Shown here: piece by piece, positions 1 through 9,038 of the stretch
Layout: each line of letters opens with the position of its first letter
Numbering within the stretch: position 1 is the first letter of the stretch
Assembly (NCBI GenBank): GCA_012838235.1
Contig: DUPQ01000013.1
Span: 1 to 53,818, forward strand
Length of the DNA: 53,818 nt
Source: Clostridiaceae bacterium
Lineage (GTDB): Bacteria > Bacillota > Clostridia > DUPQ01
Reading direction: 5' to 3'
Translations under genes and position numbers: made by a program
The notes under the pieces: model-generated
Seen by the model: the letters and a program-made list of their open reading frames with translations, nothing else
Told to the model about the DNA's origin: nothing
The model's database searches: none

Positions 1-169
1 ACAGAAAATACTTGCTATCATCATGTGGTAAATCTCCATGAATATCGGTATTTTAATTAACTGTATTACTAAAATCCATTTTTTTGAAAATCTCTCTTAT
101 ACTGGAATTTAACTTTGCACTCAAGCAAAAAAGAAAAAAATATACATTAGATTTAACAAAGGAGAGCAA

Positions 170-196
170 TAAAAAAATAACACCCGTAAGGTGTTG
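170..196 (-). terminator. Rho-independent terminator after rodA-like gene
   Basis: Read on the minus strand there is a 6-bp hairpin, AACACC / GGTGTT with a 5-nt loop, followed at once by a T-rich tract (ATTTTTTTATTG). It lies about 38 bases past the stop codon of the rodA-like gene and should end that transcript. The rest of bases 1-169 is AT-rich and I see no supported gene in it. Confidence 0.8.
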
Positions 197-233
197 CATT
201 TAAGAAGCCCTAAAAATAAAAGTTATTCACTTA

Positions 234-1358
234 TCAGAGTCTTTTCACCTGATCTCTGCGTATTGATGCCGATATGATTATACCTATCATAGCGAAACTG
301 CCTATCATGTTTGTACCTCCCGCCGAAACAAACGGCAGAGGTATTCCCGTAACAGGCATAAGTTCAATATTCATACCTATATTCTCGATAAAATGAAATG
401 CAATCATGGCGGCCATGCCGGCAACTATATATTGCCCGTAATAACTGGAACATTTTGAGGCGATATGAATACACCGAATGATAATTGCAAATGCCAGAAT
501 AATAATTGCGGCACAACCTAAGAATCCCATCTCCTCCCCTATTGCGGAAAAGATAAAGTCCGATTCTTTTACCGGTATACCGTTACTTTGCGTTCGGATA
601 CCGTTATACAGACCGGCACCCGTCCAGCCTCCGCTGCCCAATGCGATAATGGACTTGGAAGTCTGGTATCCGGCTCCCGAAGGATCGAAATTGGGGTCGA
701 TAAAGACTCTTATCCGGTCTTTCTGCCAGTCATCCAGAAACAACCATGCTATGGGAAGAGACGCCGCAAGAACACCGATGGAAATAAGAAGGTATCTGTA
801 TTTTATCCCGTAAACAAAGATAAGAACTGCAAAGGAAAATGCGAAAACGGTAGCGGTACCTAAATCCGGCTGCAACATTATCAGTCCTATAGGCATCAAC
901 CCGAAGACAGCTATAAAAATAAGTCGTTTGAGGGAGAACTCCTCTTTCAATAACTCGAATTGTGACGGTAAAAACATCATATATGCAACTTTCATCAGCT
1001 CCGAAGGCTGAAAACTGAAAGCTCCGAAAAGTCTTATCCAGCTGTTTGACCCTATATTGGGATCATCTCTGCCGTAACCGAAAGGAATAACATATATAAG
1101 CATCAAAATACCGATAATATAGAATGCTATTCCCCAGTACCGAAGAAAGGAATAATCCAGTATGGAAAAGCCTATACACAGTATCAATCCTAAAGCAATA
1201 CTGAACATCTGAGTTTTAATAATGGAAGGTCCGGAATTCATGGTATCTACAACACTGGGCAGGGCAACAGCACCTATCGATGTCAATGCCAGCACCAGTC
1301 CCAATAGGGTATAATCAAATCTCTTAACAAAAGTCTTGACGTTTATCTTGTTGAACAT
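234..1358 (-). CDS. rodA: RodA/FtsW/SpoVE-type SEDS peptidoglycan polymerase
   Basis: This is a SEDS-family integral membrane glycosyltransferase, which polymerises lipid II together with a class B penicillin-binding protein. The 374-residue protein is almost wholly hydrophobic helices. Family blocks are visible: WIRL...FQPSELMK at residues 107-123, QPDLGTA at 163-169, the ESDFIF block at 265-270 with the conserved Asp267, and PFVSAGGTNM near 343-352. The length fits RodA better than FtsW, which is often longer, but RodA, FtsW and SpoVE cannot be separated safely by eye. The ATG start has a GAAAGG ribosome site. It has its own promoter (1383-1411) downstream of the ABC genes and its own terminator, so it is probably monocistronic. 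No penicillin-binding protein gene is adjacent. Confidence 0.9.
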   Translation of the reverse strand: MFNKINVKTFVKRFDYTLLGLVLALTSIGAVALPSVVDTMNSGPSIIKTQMFSIALGLILCIGFSILDYSFLRYWGIAFYIIGILMLIYVIPFGYGRDDPNIGSNSWIRLFGAFSFQPSELMKVAYMMFLPSQFELLKEEFSLKRLIFIAVFGLMPIGLIMLQPDLGTATVFAFSFAVLIFVYGIKYRYLLISIGVLAASLPIAWLFLDDWQKDRIRVFIDPNFDPSGAGYQTSKSIIALGSGGWTGAGLYNGIRTQSNGIPVKESDFIFSAIGEEMGFLGCAAIIILAFAIIIRCIHIASKCSSYYGQYIVAGMAAMIAFHFIENIGMNIELMPVTGIPLPFVSAGGTNMIGSFAMIGIIISASIRRDQVKRL

Positions 1359-1382
1359 TTCAAGCCTTTCTCACACAAAGTA

Positions 1383-1411
1383 AGTATACCCCATTATATT
1401 CTGTCGCTCAA
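1383..1411 (-). promoter_or_regulatory. Sigma-A promoter of rodA-like gene
   Basis: On the minus strand TTGAGC is followed after exactly 17 bases by TATACT, which ends 24 bases before the ATG. The spacing is ideal, four of six bases match at -35 and five of six at -10. Confidence 0.65.
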
Positions 1412-1459
1412 GACTAACATTTACATTAAAAGCCTATACTTCCAACCTCAAAAAGCAAA

Positions 1460-3214
1460 CTATTTACTCTGTCCTTCTTTTGATGCAAACAATCTGTAAT
1501 ACAGTTCCCTGTATTTAATGCAGGAATCCAACAGCTGCTCATGCTTGCCGAAACCTATAATCTTTCCCTTTTGCATCATATAGATACAGTCGGCATTTAT
1601 AATTGTACTTAAACGGTGGGCAACAACTACACTGGTATGCTGTTGAATGAGACTATCTAATGTTTCCTGAATTGCCAGTTCCGATTCGCTATCCAAGCTG
1701 GAAGTTGCCTCGTCCAATAACAATATTTCAGAGTTTTTAAGTATAGCGCGAGCAATAGCTATCCGCTGGCGTTCTCCACCTGAAAGCTTGATTCCGCGCT
1801 CTCCTACTGGAGTATCATATTGAGCAGGTTTTTGCAGAATGAACAATTCAGCATTAGATTTTTGTGCTGCAAGCTTTATCTCATTTAACGATGCCCCTTC
1901 CCGTCCGTAAGATATATTTTCCTCTATGCTCCCATCAAAAATATATGCATTCTGCGGAACATATGCTATTTTTTTACGATACTCATCAAGAGTGTAATCG
2001 CCAAGAGGACGTCCCAGCACTGTAATTTCGCCTTCATCCGCACAGTATATACCGGCAAGTATTTTAATGAGGGTTGTCTTACCGCTACCGCTGTCCCCTA
2101 CTAAAGCAATGGTCTTACCTCTTTTTGCATTAATACTTATGTTGTTCAAAACTTTAGTTTCCTTATTATAAGAAAAAGAAAGGTTTTTAACACTGATTCC
2201 GCAATCTTCAAAGTTGCCACTGATAGGGTATCGCTCCGGTTCCGGTTCTATATCACAGAGTTCTTGTACCCTGTCCACGCCGGCAAAAGCTTGTTGCAGT
2301 TGAACCGGCAGAGAGGAAAAATCAGTAAAAATACCTATAACACTTCGGCCCGCTGATACCAAAGCGGCAAGATTGGTTACAGCAAGAGTACTCTTCAGCA
2401 CAAAAACTAATCCGAATATTGCTATAAATGCTTCTCCTGCACACCATGTGAATATATTGAAAAAACCTACAATAGCATTAACTCTTGCAAAGTCTCTTTC
2501 CGTATTCAACAGTGTTCCAGCATGTTCCTTAAAACTATTAGAAAACTTTTCCTCAAGATTATTGCTTTTAATGACCTGAAATCCCATAATACCGTCTGTA
2601 GCGGATACGGACATTTTAGCAATCTCGGAACGTATTTTCTTTTGCCGTATTCTGAGCGGTTCAATAACCTTGGCTGTAAGAATTAAAAAGGCCAATCCGA
2701 CTAAACCTATAATCAGTGCCATACGAATATCCAGCACCAGCAAATATGGCATTAAAACAATTGCAGGAATGATTGATTCTATAAAGCTCCGGATTGTGTA
2801 GCATGCGCCTGCAAAAGCATCAACATCTCCGTTTATACGGGCTGCAATATCACCGCTATGAGTACCTGCAAAATATGATGCAGGCAGTTTAGTAAGATGC
2901 TCGTACAGACGTATACGCAATGAAGCAATAATCTTACTTACAATAACATTTCCAAAGTAGTCTAAAACGGGACGAAATACAAAACCCACAAGCACTGTAA
3001 GGACTATCATGATGAAAGCATTAGCCAAAGCATTCGATTGCTTATCAATAAAATATGCAATTATATATTTAAGTGCTTGAGCTTGAAAAATTGTGCCCAA
3101 AGCACCGCTTATTATCCCCTCCAAGAAAGCTATAGTAAAAAGCATTCTGCTTTCTTTTCCGCACAGCTTTGCAAATCGGCTGAAGTCTTTGAAGAAATTA
3201 CGTTTCATCAGCAT
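1460..3214 (-). CDS. ABC exporter half-transporter (permease-ATPase fusion), second of pair
   Basis: This is an ABC exporter half with an N-terminal six-helix membrane domain (about residues 20-310) and a C-terminal ATPase. Walker A GDSGSGKT lies at 373-380, the LSGGERQ signature at 477-483, Walker B with its catalytic Glu in DEATSSLD at 501-508, and the switch His at 533. It is the second gene of a pair: its start overlaps the stop of the upstream exporter half by 17 bases. ATG codons at 3214 and 3208 are both possible, and the shorter form would reduce the overlap to 11 bases. Together the two should form a heterodimer exporting drugs, peptides or lipids; the substrate cannot be told from sequence. 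Both ATPase sites look intact, unlike heterodimers with one degenerate site. Confidence 0.92.
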   Translation of the reverse strand: MLMKRNFFKDFSRFAKLCGKESRMLFTIAFLEGIISGALGTIFQAQALKYIIAYFIDKQSNALANAFIMIVLTVLVGFVFRPVLDYFGNVIVSKIIASLRIRLYEHLTKLPASYFAGTHSGDIAARINGDVDAFAGACYTIRSFIESIIPAIVLMPYLLVLDIRMALIIGLVGLAFLILTAKVIEPLRIRQKKIRSEIAKMSVSATDGIMGFQVIKSNNLEEKFSNSFKEHAGTLLNTERDFARVNAIVGFFNIFTWCAGEAFIAIFGLVFVLKSTLAVTNLAALVSAGRSVIGIFTDFSSLPVQLQQAFAGVDRVQELCDIEPEPERYPISGNFEDCGISVKNLSFSYNKETKVLNNISINAKRGKTIALVGDSGSGKTTLIKILAGIYCADEGEITVLGRPLGDYTLDEYRKKIAYVPQNAYIFDGSIEENISYGREGASLNEIKLAAQKSNAELFILQKPAQYDTPVGERGIKLSGGERQRIAIARAILKNSEILLLDEATSSLDSESELAIQETLDSLIQQHTSVVVAHRLSTIINADCIYMMQKGKIIGFGKHEQLLDSCIKYRELYYRLFASKEGQSK

Positions 3215-4967
3215 TTACCTCTGCAATCTGAGCAAAGTACAGCTCTTTGTAGCGACTATCCTGCTTAATAAGCTTTGAGTGAGTTCCCTGTTCAACAATT
3301 CTTCCATTATCCAAAACAAGAATATTATCCGCATTTTCTATAGTTGAAAGGCGATGCGCTATTACGAAAACAGTCCTGCTTTTTGCTAAATTGTTTAATG
3401 CAAGCTGAACATAATGTTCAGAACGGGTATCCAGTGCAGAAGTAGGTTCATCGAGCAGTATAATCGGTGTATTTCGCAACATTGCTCTCGCAATGGCTAT
3501 ACGCTGTCGCTGTCCGCCCGAAAGCATTATTCCGCGTTCGCCTAATACTGTATTATATCCGTTCACGGTCTCCATAATAAACTCATCCGCATAAGCAGCC
3601 TTTGCAACTTCAATAACTTCATCATCTGTAGCTTCAGGACGACCATTTCTTATATTCTCCATTATTGTGTCATCAAACAGATAGCTCTCTTGGCTCATGT
3701 ATGTAATGTTATCGCGTAAAGCGTGAAGGTTCCATTTTCTCAAGGAATACCCGCCAATCTTCACATCTCCGCTATATTCCTCATAGTACCCACATATCAG
3801 CTTGAATATTGTCGTTTTACCGCTTCCGCTTCCGCCTACCAACGCAACAGTAGAGGCTTTGGGTACAATAAAAGAGCATCCAGACAATACATCAAATTCT
3901 GCAGAATAAGAAAAACTCACAGAGTCAAATGTAATAGAAACGTCACTTACATTGCTGTAATCGTCACCGTCTTGTCGCTCTTCAGGCTGATCTATTAGTT
4001 TAAAAAAATGTCCGGCTATCCCGCCTACTTCCGCTATTGAAGCTACGGTATCACCTATTTGCCAAGCAACCTTGGTTACATTGGGAAGTATTGCAGCAAA
4101 AGCATATAGTTCACCAATAGTGATATCTCCTTTAGCAACAAAGAAACTGCCGATAATGTATGACAGAACCCATGGCAAGTAATAATTCAATCCGGCAATA
4201 GATCTTATCTTACTTCTTTGACGGTTGATTGCTTTACTGCATTTAAACTGTTCTTCCACAGCGGAGTTAAACTTTTTGCCGTGCGTCTTTTTCATTCCGT
4301 AGATTTTGTAAATATCATTTCCTTCAATAAAATCACGGAGATATGCATTGTACTTAACTTTACTCTGCTGTTCTGCATCTGTGTATTTGACTAAGGGTAC
4401 GGAAATCTTGCTTAGTATGAAAGTTGTTATCATTACAACACTGACTACAATCAATGTCAGTCGCCAATCAATCATAAACAGTAGTGTTAAACCGAAAAAT
4501 ATGTTAACAGGAGTGTGACTCCATACACTAGCTATGGAATTCGGAAGAAATTCCTGCATCTTACCGATATCATTCATTATACGCGAAATAACCGTCCCTG
4601 TATGCTTGGACTCAAAATATCCTATCGGAAGTGCATTGATTTTATCCATTGCCGCACAACGCATAATATATCCCGCATGTGCTTCATAACTATAACTGGT
4701 AAGAGAATTTGTATATCCTATAACACTTCTGCCAATTACAAACACGGAGACCAGAACAATAAAAGTAATGGCTTCACTCCATTTACCTCCCACAGCTATA
4801 TCCAGCATCTGCCCAATCATACGTGCAATCAGTATATTCAGTGAAGCAGAAAATAAGCCGCCTATCCAACGCCATATTCCCCATTTCCAAAATGCTTTCT
4901 TTGAATAGGTATATAAGCGTTTCACGGTGTGCCGGACCTTCTGCTTATTATCTATTCCTTCTTTCAT
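3198..4967 (-). CDS. ABC exporter half-transporter (permease-ATPase fusion), first of pair
   Basis: The first gene of the exporter pair encodes 589 residues: a membrane domain with helices between about 30 and 300, then an ATPase with Walker A GGSGSGKT at 378-385, the LSGGQRQ signature, DEPTSALD and an IAHRLS switch-His segment. The ATG at 4967 is preceded by AGGGAGAAACC, a good ribosome site. The two proteins are paralogous in layout but clearly different in sequence, as expected for a heterodimer such as the BmrCD type. A promoter and a long dyad at 5018-5059 lie just upstream and suggest regulated expression, although no regulator gene is adjacent. The substrate is unknown. Confidence 0.92.
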   Translation of the reverse strand: MKEGIDNKQKVRHTVKRLYTYSKKAFWKWGIWRWIGGLFSASLNILIARMIGQMLDIAVGGKWSEAITFIVLVSVFVIGRSVIGYTNSLTSYSYEAHAGYIMRCAAMDKINALPIGYFESKHTGTVISRIMNDIGKMQEFLPNSIASVWSHTPVNIFFGLTLLFMIDWRLTLIVVSVVMITTFILSKISVPLVKYTDAEQQSKVKYNAYLRDFIEGNDIYKIYGMKKTHGKKFNSAVEEQFKCSKAINRQRSKIRSIAGLNYYLPWVLSYIIGSFFVAKGDITIGELYAFAAILPNVTKVAWQIGDTVASIAEVGGIAGHFFKLIDQPEERQDGDDYSNVSDVSITFDSVSFSYSAEFDVLSGCSFIVPKASTVALVGGSGSGKTTIFKLICGYYEEYSGDVKIGGYSLRKWNLHALRDNITYMSQESYLFDDTIMENIRNGRPEATDDEVIEVAKAAYADEFIMETVNGYNTVLGERGIMLSGGQRQRIAIARAMLRNTPIILLDEPTSALDTRSEHYVQLALNNLAKSRTVFVIAHRLSTIENADNILVLDNGRIVEQGTHSKLIKQDSRYKELYFAQIAEVNADET

Positions 4968-5017
4968 GGTTTCTCCCTGAATAAACTTAATAACAGCATT
5001 AAAACAACTAAGTAAAT

Positions 5018-5059
5018 CAATTATATAATCAGTATAATAGTCGATAATATAATTGTAAA
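5018..5059 (-). promoter_or_regulatory. ABC exporter promoter overlapped by a 13-bp dyad
   Basis: On the minus strand TTTACA (5054-5059) and TATACT (5031-5036) are 17 bases apart, a plausible sigma-A promoter. It is embedded in an imperfect inverted repeat: CAATTATATAATC at 5018-5030 and GATAATATAATTG at 5043-5055, with one mismatch and a 12-base spacer. A dyad covering both promoter hexamers is what a repressor operator would look like; MarR- or GntR-type repressors commonly control such exporters. The remainder of 5060-5213 shows nothing convincing. Confidence 0.5.
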
Positions 5060-5213
5060 CAGTTTGTTCTTTAAGTAAAATATCGTACTTGGAGCTAAAA
5101 ACAACTGTTTAAAAACCAAAGCGACACTTGCAGAATAAGAAAATACCTTCTTCCTGTAACTGCGTCAGGCAACTTTATCAATCGGTCAGACAGTGCCTGT
5201 TGAATTAATGCTG

Positions 5214-7586
5214 CTATCTCACTTTAGCATCAAACTCCCTGCTCAAAGTGTTCATTATCTTATCCATGGCTTTATTAACCTCTTGGTCCTCAAGGGTACG
5301 GTCTTTTGCCCTGAATGTAAAGGAATACGAGAGGCTCTTGCTGCCCTCTTCTATCTGTCCGCCCGTATAGATGTCAAACAGGGTTACATTTTCCAGTATT
5401 CCTTTTACAGCTTTTTTAACAGTCTTAACTATATCCGCCGATTGCACATCTCTGTCCACTACTATGGACAAATCACGTAATGATGACGGATATCTGGGAA
5501 TAGGCATGTATGTATTTGTAAAGGTTGCTCTTTCATACAGAGGAGACACATCCATAGTTAAAATGTAGGAGTCTTCCGGAGCATCAAATTCTTTGGAAAC
5601 CGAGTAATCAATCTGTCCCAATGTTCCTATTACCAGATTATCCAAAAGAATATTCGCACATCTTCCGGTATGGAATACGGGATTCTCTCTATCCGCTACA
5701 TATTCAACATCCTTGATTCCCAGGCTTTCCGATATATTCTCGGCAATACCTTTCAAGTCATAAAAATCACAGTCTCCGTAAAGACCTACGGTTATCACTT
5801 CCCTTTCATCGGCCAGAATCTCGGCCGGATGATAAGTCTTGGAAACTTCAAAGAATCTTCCCTGCTTTACACTTCTGTTGGTATTATATGCCAGAACTTT
5901 CAGCATGCTCGATATCATTGTTGTACGCATTACGGAAAAGTCTTCGCCCAACGGATTTTTAATGGTCAGATAATCTCTCATCGGGCTGTCTTCACTTATA
6001 CCCAACTTGTCAAGGTTTTTAGGGCTTATGAACGAATAAGTCATTGTTTCATTCAATCCGCACGCAATAAGAGTATCATGTATTACTTTTCTCACATTCT
6101 GATTATGTGTTCTGTATCCCTGAGTTACCGATTTACCCAATGTCAGTGACGGTACTATATTGTTGTATCCGTAAAATCTTGCAACTTCTTCGGCAATATC
6201 CGCACAACCGGTAATATCCGGTCTGAATGTCGGAACTATAATATCGTCTTTATCTATCCGCATACCCAACTTCACCAGAACGGATTTCATATCTGCAACA
6301 GGGATATCGGTACCCAGAAGCTGATTAATTCTTTTAGCATCCAGCTTTATGCGTACGGGTACGGGAAGATGCTTATGTACATCCACAACTCCCTTCACGA
6401 CTTTACCTGCATTAAGCAGTTCCACCAGCTCACATGCTCTGTTTATGGCATGAAGAGCATTGTTGGCATCTAAGCCCTTCTCGAAAAGTGCCGATGATTC
6501 GGAACGCATACCCAGTTTCTTGGCGCTTATCCTTATATTCGCCGAATCAAACATAGCCGACTCAAACAGTACGGTCTTTGTGTTATCGGTAATCTCACTG
6601 TTCATTGCCCCCATGATTCCGCCCAGCGCAACCGCCTTCTTTGCATCGGATATGACTACAACCGATCGGTCCAATATTCTTTCTTTTTCGTCCAGCGTTA
6701 TTATTTTCTCGTTATCTGCCGCACGGCGCACATTAATGGTATTGCCTTCAATGAATTCCAAATCGAATGCATGCATGGGTTGACCGCATTCCAGCAATAC
6801 ATAGTTGGTAATATCCACAATATTATTTACCGGTCTTACACCTGCATTTCTCAGCCTGGAACGCATCCAGTCGGGAGAAGGCTCTATAATCACATCGGTT
6901 ATTATTCCGGCACAGTATCTCGAACATAAATCGGTAGCGGTTATGCCTACTTTGATATAGTCGTCAGCTTTTCCTTTTCCCTTTTCCTGAAGCATTATCG
7001 GTTTATCCTTAAAAGGCTTATCCAGAGCCGCAGAAGCTTCTCTTGCTATTCCTTTGATACTGAAACAATCCTGTCTGTTGGGTGTAATTTCAAATTCCAC
7101 AACGCAATCATCCAAGCCCGCATACTTCTTTATATCCATTCCTAAAGGAGTATCTTCTTTCAATACCCATATTCCGTCATCACACGCATCGGGGTAATCA
7201 TGCTTTGTCAGATTCAGTTCCTGAATGGAACACATCATTCCTTCGGAAAGTTCCCCTCTTAATTTGCCTTTTTTTATCGTAACACCTTTGGGCAAGGTGG
7301 AATTATCGGTGGCGATAGGTATAATCTGCCCTATTTTTACATTGGGCGCACCGGTAACTATCTGCAATACCTTATCTCCCACATCCACATCGGCAATTAA
7401 CAGATGGTCGGAGTTGGGATGAGCTCTCAATGTCAGAATTTTACCGGTAACAACACCGGATATTTCCGCTCCCGCCTGATTGTAACCTTCCACTTTTGTA
7501 CCGGTCACGGTCATCAGATTACAAAACCTCTTTATATCCTCATCTATATCAACAAAATCTCTTAACCAACTTATAGGTGCTTTCAT
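5214..7586 (-). CDS. pheT: Phenylalanine-tRNA ligase beta subunit
   Basis: PheT is the beta chain of the alpha2-beta2 enzyme that charges tRNA-Phe. At 790 residues it has the usual bacterial length. Domain order is visible: an N-terminal tRNA-binding OB fold (about 40-150, with the segment HPNSDHLLIADVDVG), the B3/B4 editing domain (about 210-385, with VNNIVDITNYVLLECGQP), the B5 domain, the catalytic-like core, and a C-terminal ferredoxin-like anticodon-binding domain starting near 698 (PIPRYPSSLRDLSIV). The ATG is preceded by AGGAGG. It follows pheS by 9 bases and is controlled with it by the upstream T-box leader. Confidence 0.98.
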   Translation of the reverse strand: MKAPISWLRDFVDIDEDIKRFCNLMTVTGTKVEGYNQAGAEISGVVTGKILTLRAHPNSDHLLIADVDVGDKVLQIVTGAPNVKIGQIIPIATDNSTLPKGVTIKKGKLRGELSEGMMCSIQELNLTKHDYPDACDDGIWVLKEDTPLGMDIKKYAGLDDCVVEFEITPNRQDCFSIKGIAREASAALDKPFKDKPIMLQEKGKGKADDYIKVGITATDLCSRYCAGIITDVIIEPSPDWMRSRLRNAGVRPVNNIVDITNYVLLECGQPMHAFDLEFIEGNTINVRRAADNEKIITLDEKERILDRSVVVISDAKKAVALGGIMGAMNSEITDNTKTVLFESAMFDSANIRISAKKLGMRSESSALFEKGLDANNALHAINRACELVELLNAGKVVKGVVDVHKHLPVPVRIKLDAKRINQLLGTDIPVADMKSVLVKLGMRIDKDDIIVPTFRPDITGCADIAEEVARFYGYNNIVPSLTLGKSVTQGYRTHNQNVRKVIHDTLIACGLNETMTYSFISPKNLDKLGISEDSPMRDYLTIKNPLGEDFSVMRTTMISSMLKVLAYNTNRSVKQGRFFEVSKTYHPAEILADEREVITVGLYGDCDFYDLKGIAENISESLGIKDVEYVADRENPVFHTGRCANILLDNLVIGTLGQIDYSVSKEFDAPEDSYILTMDVSPLYERATFTNTYMPIPRYPSSLRDLSIVVDRDVQSADIVKTVKKAVKGILENVTLFDIYTGGQIEEGSKSLSYSFTFRAKDRTLEDQEVNKAMDKIMNTLSREFDAKVR

Positions 7587-7595
7587 ATCTACCTC

Positions 7596-8612
7596 CTAAA
7601 ACTGAGACAAGAATCTTGCATCGTTTTCGTAAAACAATCGAAGATCGTTTATTCCGAATACCGCCATTGCGGTACGTTCCACACCCAATCCGAATGCAAA
7701 TCCGCTGTATATATCGGGATCTATTCCGCAATTTCTCAAAACATTGGGATGAACCATACCCGCTCCCAGGATTTCAATAAATCCTTCATATTTACATACC
7801 GGGCAACCTTTCCCTTTGCATACCCAGCAGCTGACATCCACTTCGGCACTGGGTTCGGTAAACGGGAAATAGTGGGGACGAAGCCGTACTTCCGTCTCTT
7901 CTCCGAACATTTCCTTTGCAAATAGTTTCAATGTGGCAACCAGATTACCCATTGTGATATCCTTGTCTACAACCAGTGCTTCTATCTGATGGAATATCGG
8001 TGAATGCGTTGCATCCACCTCGTCCGCCCTGTATACCCTTCCGGGACATATTATTCTAATGGGAGGAGCGTTATTCTCCATTACCCTTGCCTGTACAGGC
8101 GAAGTCTGTGTCCTCAGAAGCTTTTCCGCATCAAAGTAAAAGGTGTCCTGCTCATCTCTGGAAGGATGGTTGTCGGGTGCATTGAGCTGATCGAAATTAT
8201 AGTGGACCGATTCCACTTCCGGACCTTCCGCTATCTGATAACCCAACCCTATAAATATATTCTCAATCTTTCTTATAACCTGTGTCAACGGATGGGTATG
8301 CCCTATATCCTGTTTTCTTCCCGGCACGGTTACATCCAGACGTTCTTCATAAAGCCTCTCTTTAACCGCTTTATCGCTTATAATCTTTTCCGCATCGCTA
8401 AACAATTGATTCAGTTTCTCGCGTGCATCGTTGGCTGCTTTTCCCGCCGCAGGACGGTCTTCGGGAGCAAGAGCACTCATACCTCTCAAAACTTGAGTCA
8501 GCTCGCCTTTTTTACCCAGATACTGAACCTTGAGTTCCTCTATCTTTTTCATATCCGTTGCCGAAAGTATTTCCCTTTCGGCATTTTTCAACATGACATC
8601 CAGCTGTAACAT
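7596..8612 (-). CDS. pheS: Phenylalanine-tRNA ligase alpha subunit
   Basis: PheS is the catalytic alpha chain of class II phenylalanyl-tRNA synthetase. The 338-residue protein has an N-terminal coiled-coil arm (about 1-85, with EELKVQYLGKKGELT), motif 1 around HPLTQVIRKIENIFIGLGY, motif 2 around the FHQIEALVVD block and motif 3 in GFAFGLGVERTAM near the C terminus. The ATG is preceded by GGAGGAAAGCTAA. It forms an operon with pheT. The 5' leader (8636-8822) has the T-box architecture with a phenylalanine specifier, so transcription should respond to uncharged tRNA-Phe. Confidence 0.98.
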   Translation of the reverse strand: MLQLDVMLKNAEREILSATDMKKIEELKVQYLGKKGELTQVLRGMSALAPEDRPAAGKAANDAREKLNQLFSDAEKIISDKAVKERLYEERLDVTVPGRKQDIGHTHPLTQVIRKIENIFIGLGYQIAEGPEVESVHYNFDQLNAPDNHPSRDEQDTFYFDAEKLLRTQTSPVQARVMENNAPPIRIICPGRVYRADEVDATHSPIFHQIEALVVDKDITMGNLVATLKLFAKEMFGEETEVRLRPHYFPFTEPSAEVDVSCWVCKGKGCPVCKYEGFIEILGAGMVHPNVLRNCGIDPDIYSGFAFGLGVERTAMAVFGINDLRLFYENDARFLSQF

Positions 8613-8635
8613 TTAGCTTTCCTCCGTAATATAAA

Positions 8636-8822
8636 ATGAGCCTTCATCCCGGTAGGGCGAAAGCTGATTCAAACCATGAGACTACACATCCGACAATGCA
8701 AGGGACCTATATCGGTGTCCTGCCGTCTCGGCTTACTGCAAGTTCGGCCGAACAACTCCAAAAGGAACTTCCCCGCACCGCCCGCTACGGTGCTCTCAGC
8801 CACGACACCGTCTCTCTGTAAG
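8636..8822 (-). promoter_or_regulatory. Divergent T-box leader of pheST
   Basis: The minus-strand leader carries T-box stem I features: an AGAGAG block (8811-8820) followed by a GGCTGAGAGCACCG loop, then TTTTGGAGTTG and an AGTAAGCCGAGACGG block (8723-8737). The codon in the specifier position is UUC (8767-8765), a Phe codon, which fits the downstream genes. The usual GGGTGGTACCGCG antiterminator is absent. A UGGU at 8676-8673 could pair with the tRNA ACCA end, and 8641-8663 can form an imperfect hairpin before a short T-rich stretch, like a weakened terminator. I am fairly sure of the T-box assignment and less sure of the switching mechanism. This leader fills most of the 426-base gap between pheS and gdhA. 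Confidence 0.75.
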
Positions 8823-8864
8823 AAAACAAGTAAGGGTACTTTCTTTCTTCATAGTATTTATCGT

Positions 8865-8892
8865 ATTTTATCATATTTTGCGTGAAATACAA
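8865..8892 (-). promoter_or_regulatory. Promoter of pheST
   Basis: On the minus strand TTGTAT (8892-8887) is followed after 16 bases by TAAAAT (8870-8865), preceded by TGA as an extended -10. It lies about 45 bases upstream of the first T-box element, as expected for the start of the leader RNA. Confidence 0.65.
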
Positions 8893-8971
8893 TATTATTT
8901 TTGTTTTATTCGTTTTAAACCCAAACTCCAGCCCGATAAAATCCGTTAACTTAAAAGAAATATCGATATAA

Positions 8972-8998
8972 CGTAAAAGACGCCCTGGGGCATCTTTA
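8972..8998 (-). terminator. Rho-independent terminator after gdhA
   Basis: The minus strand reads AAGATGCCC - CA - GGGCGTCTT followed by TTACG: nine pairable positions including one G-T, and a short T-run. It lies about 40 bases beyond the gdhA stop. Confidence 0.8.
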
Positions 8999-9038
8999 AC
9001 GGTTCATTCATTATATGTATAAAAACAGAGAGTTTTTA

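Noticed and set aside
1-24. Possible start of a minus-strand gene (ATG at 24 after GGAG) running off the left edge
   Set aside because: Only eight codons are visible and no family can be recognised; an ATG with a weak GGAG nearby is common by chance.
5160-5200. CAGGCA...TGCCTG inverted repeat after pheT as a terminator
   Set aside because: The loop is over 20 bases and no T-run follows on the minus strand.
8636-8885. Plus-strand open frames of 61 and 69 residues
   Set aside because: They lie across the pheST T-box leader, lack ribosome sites and resemble no protein; the RNA structure explains the sequence.
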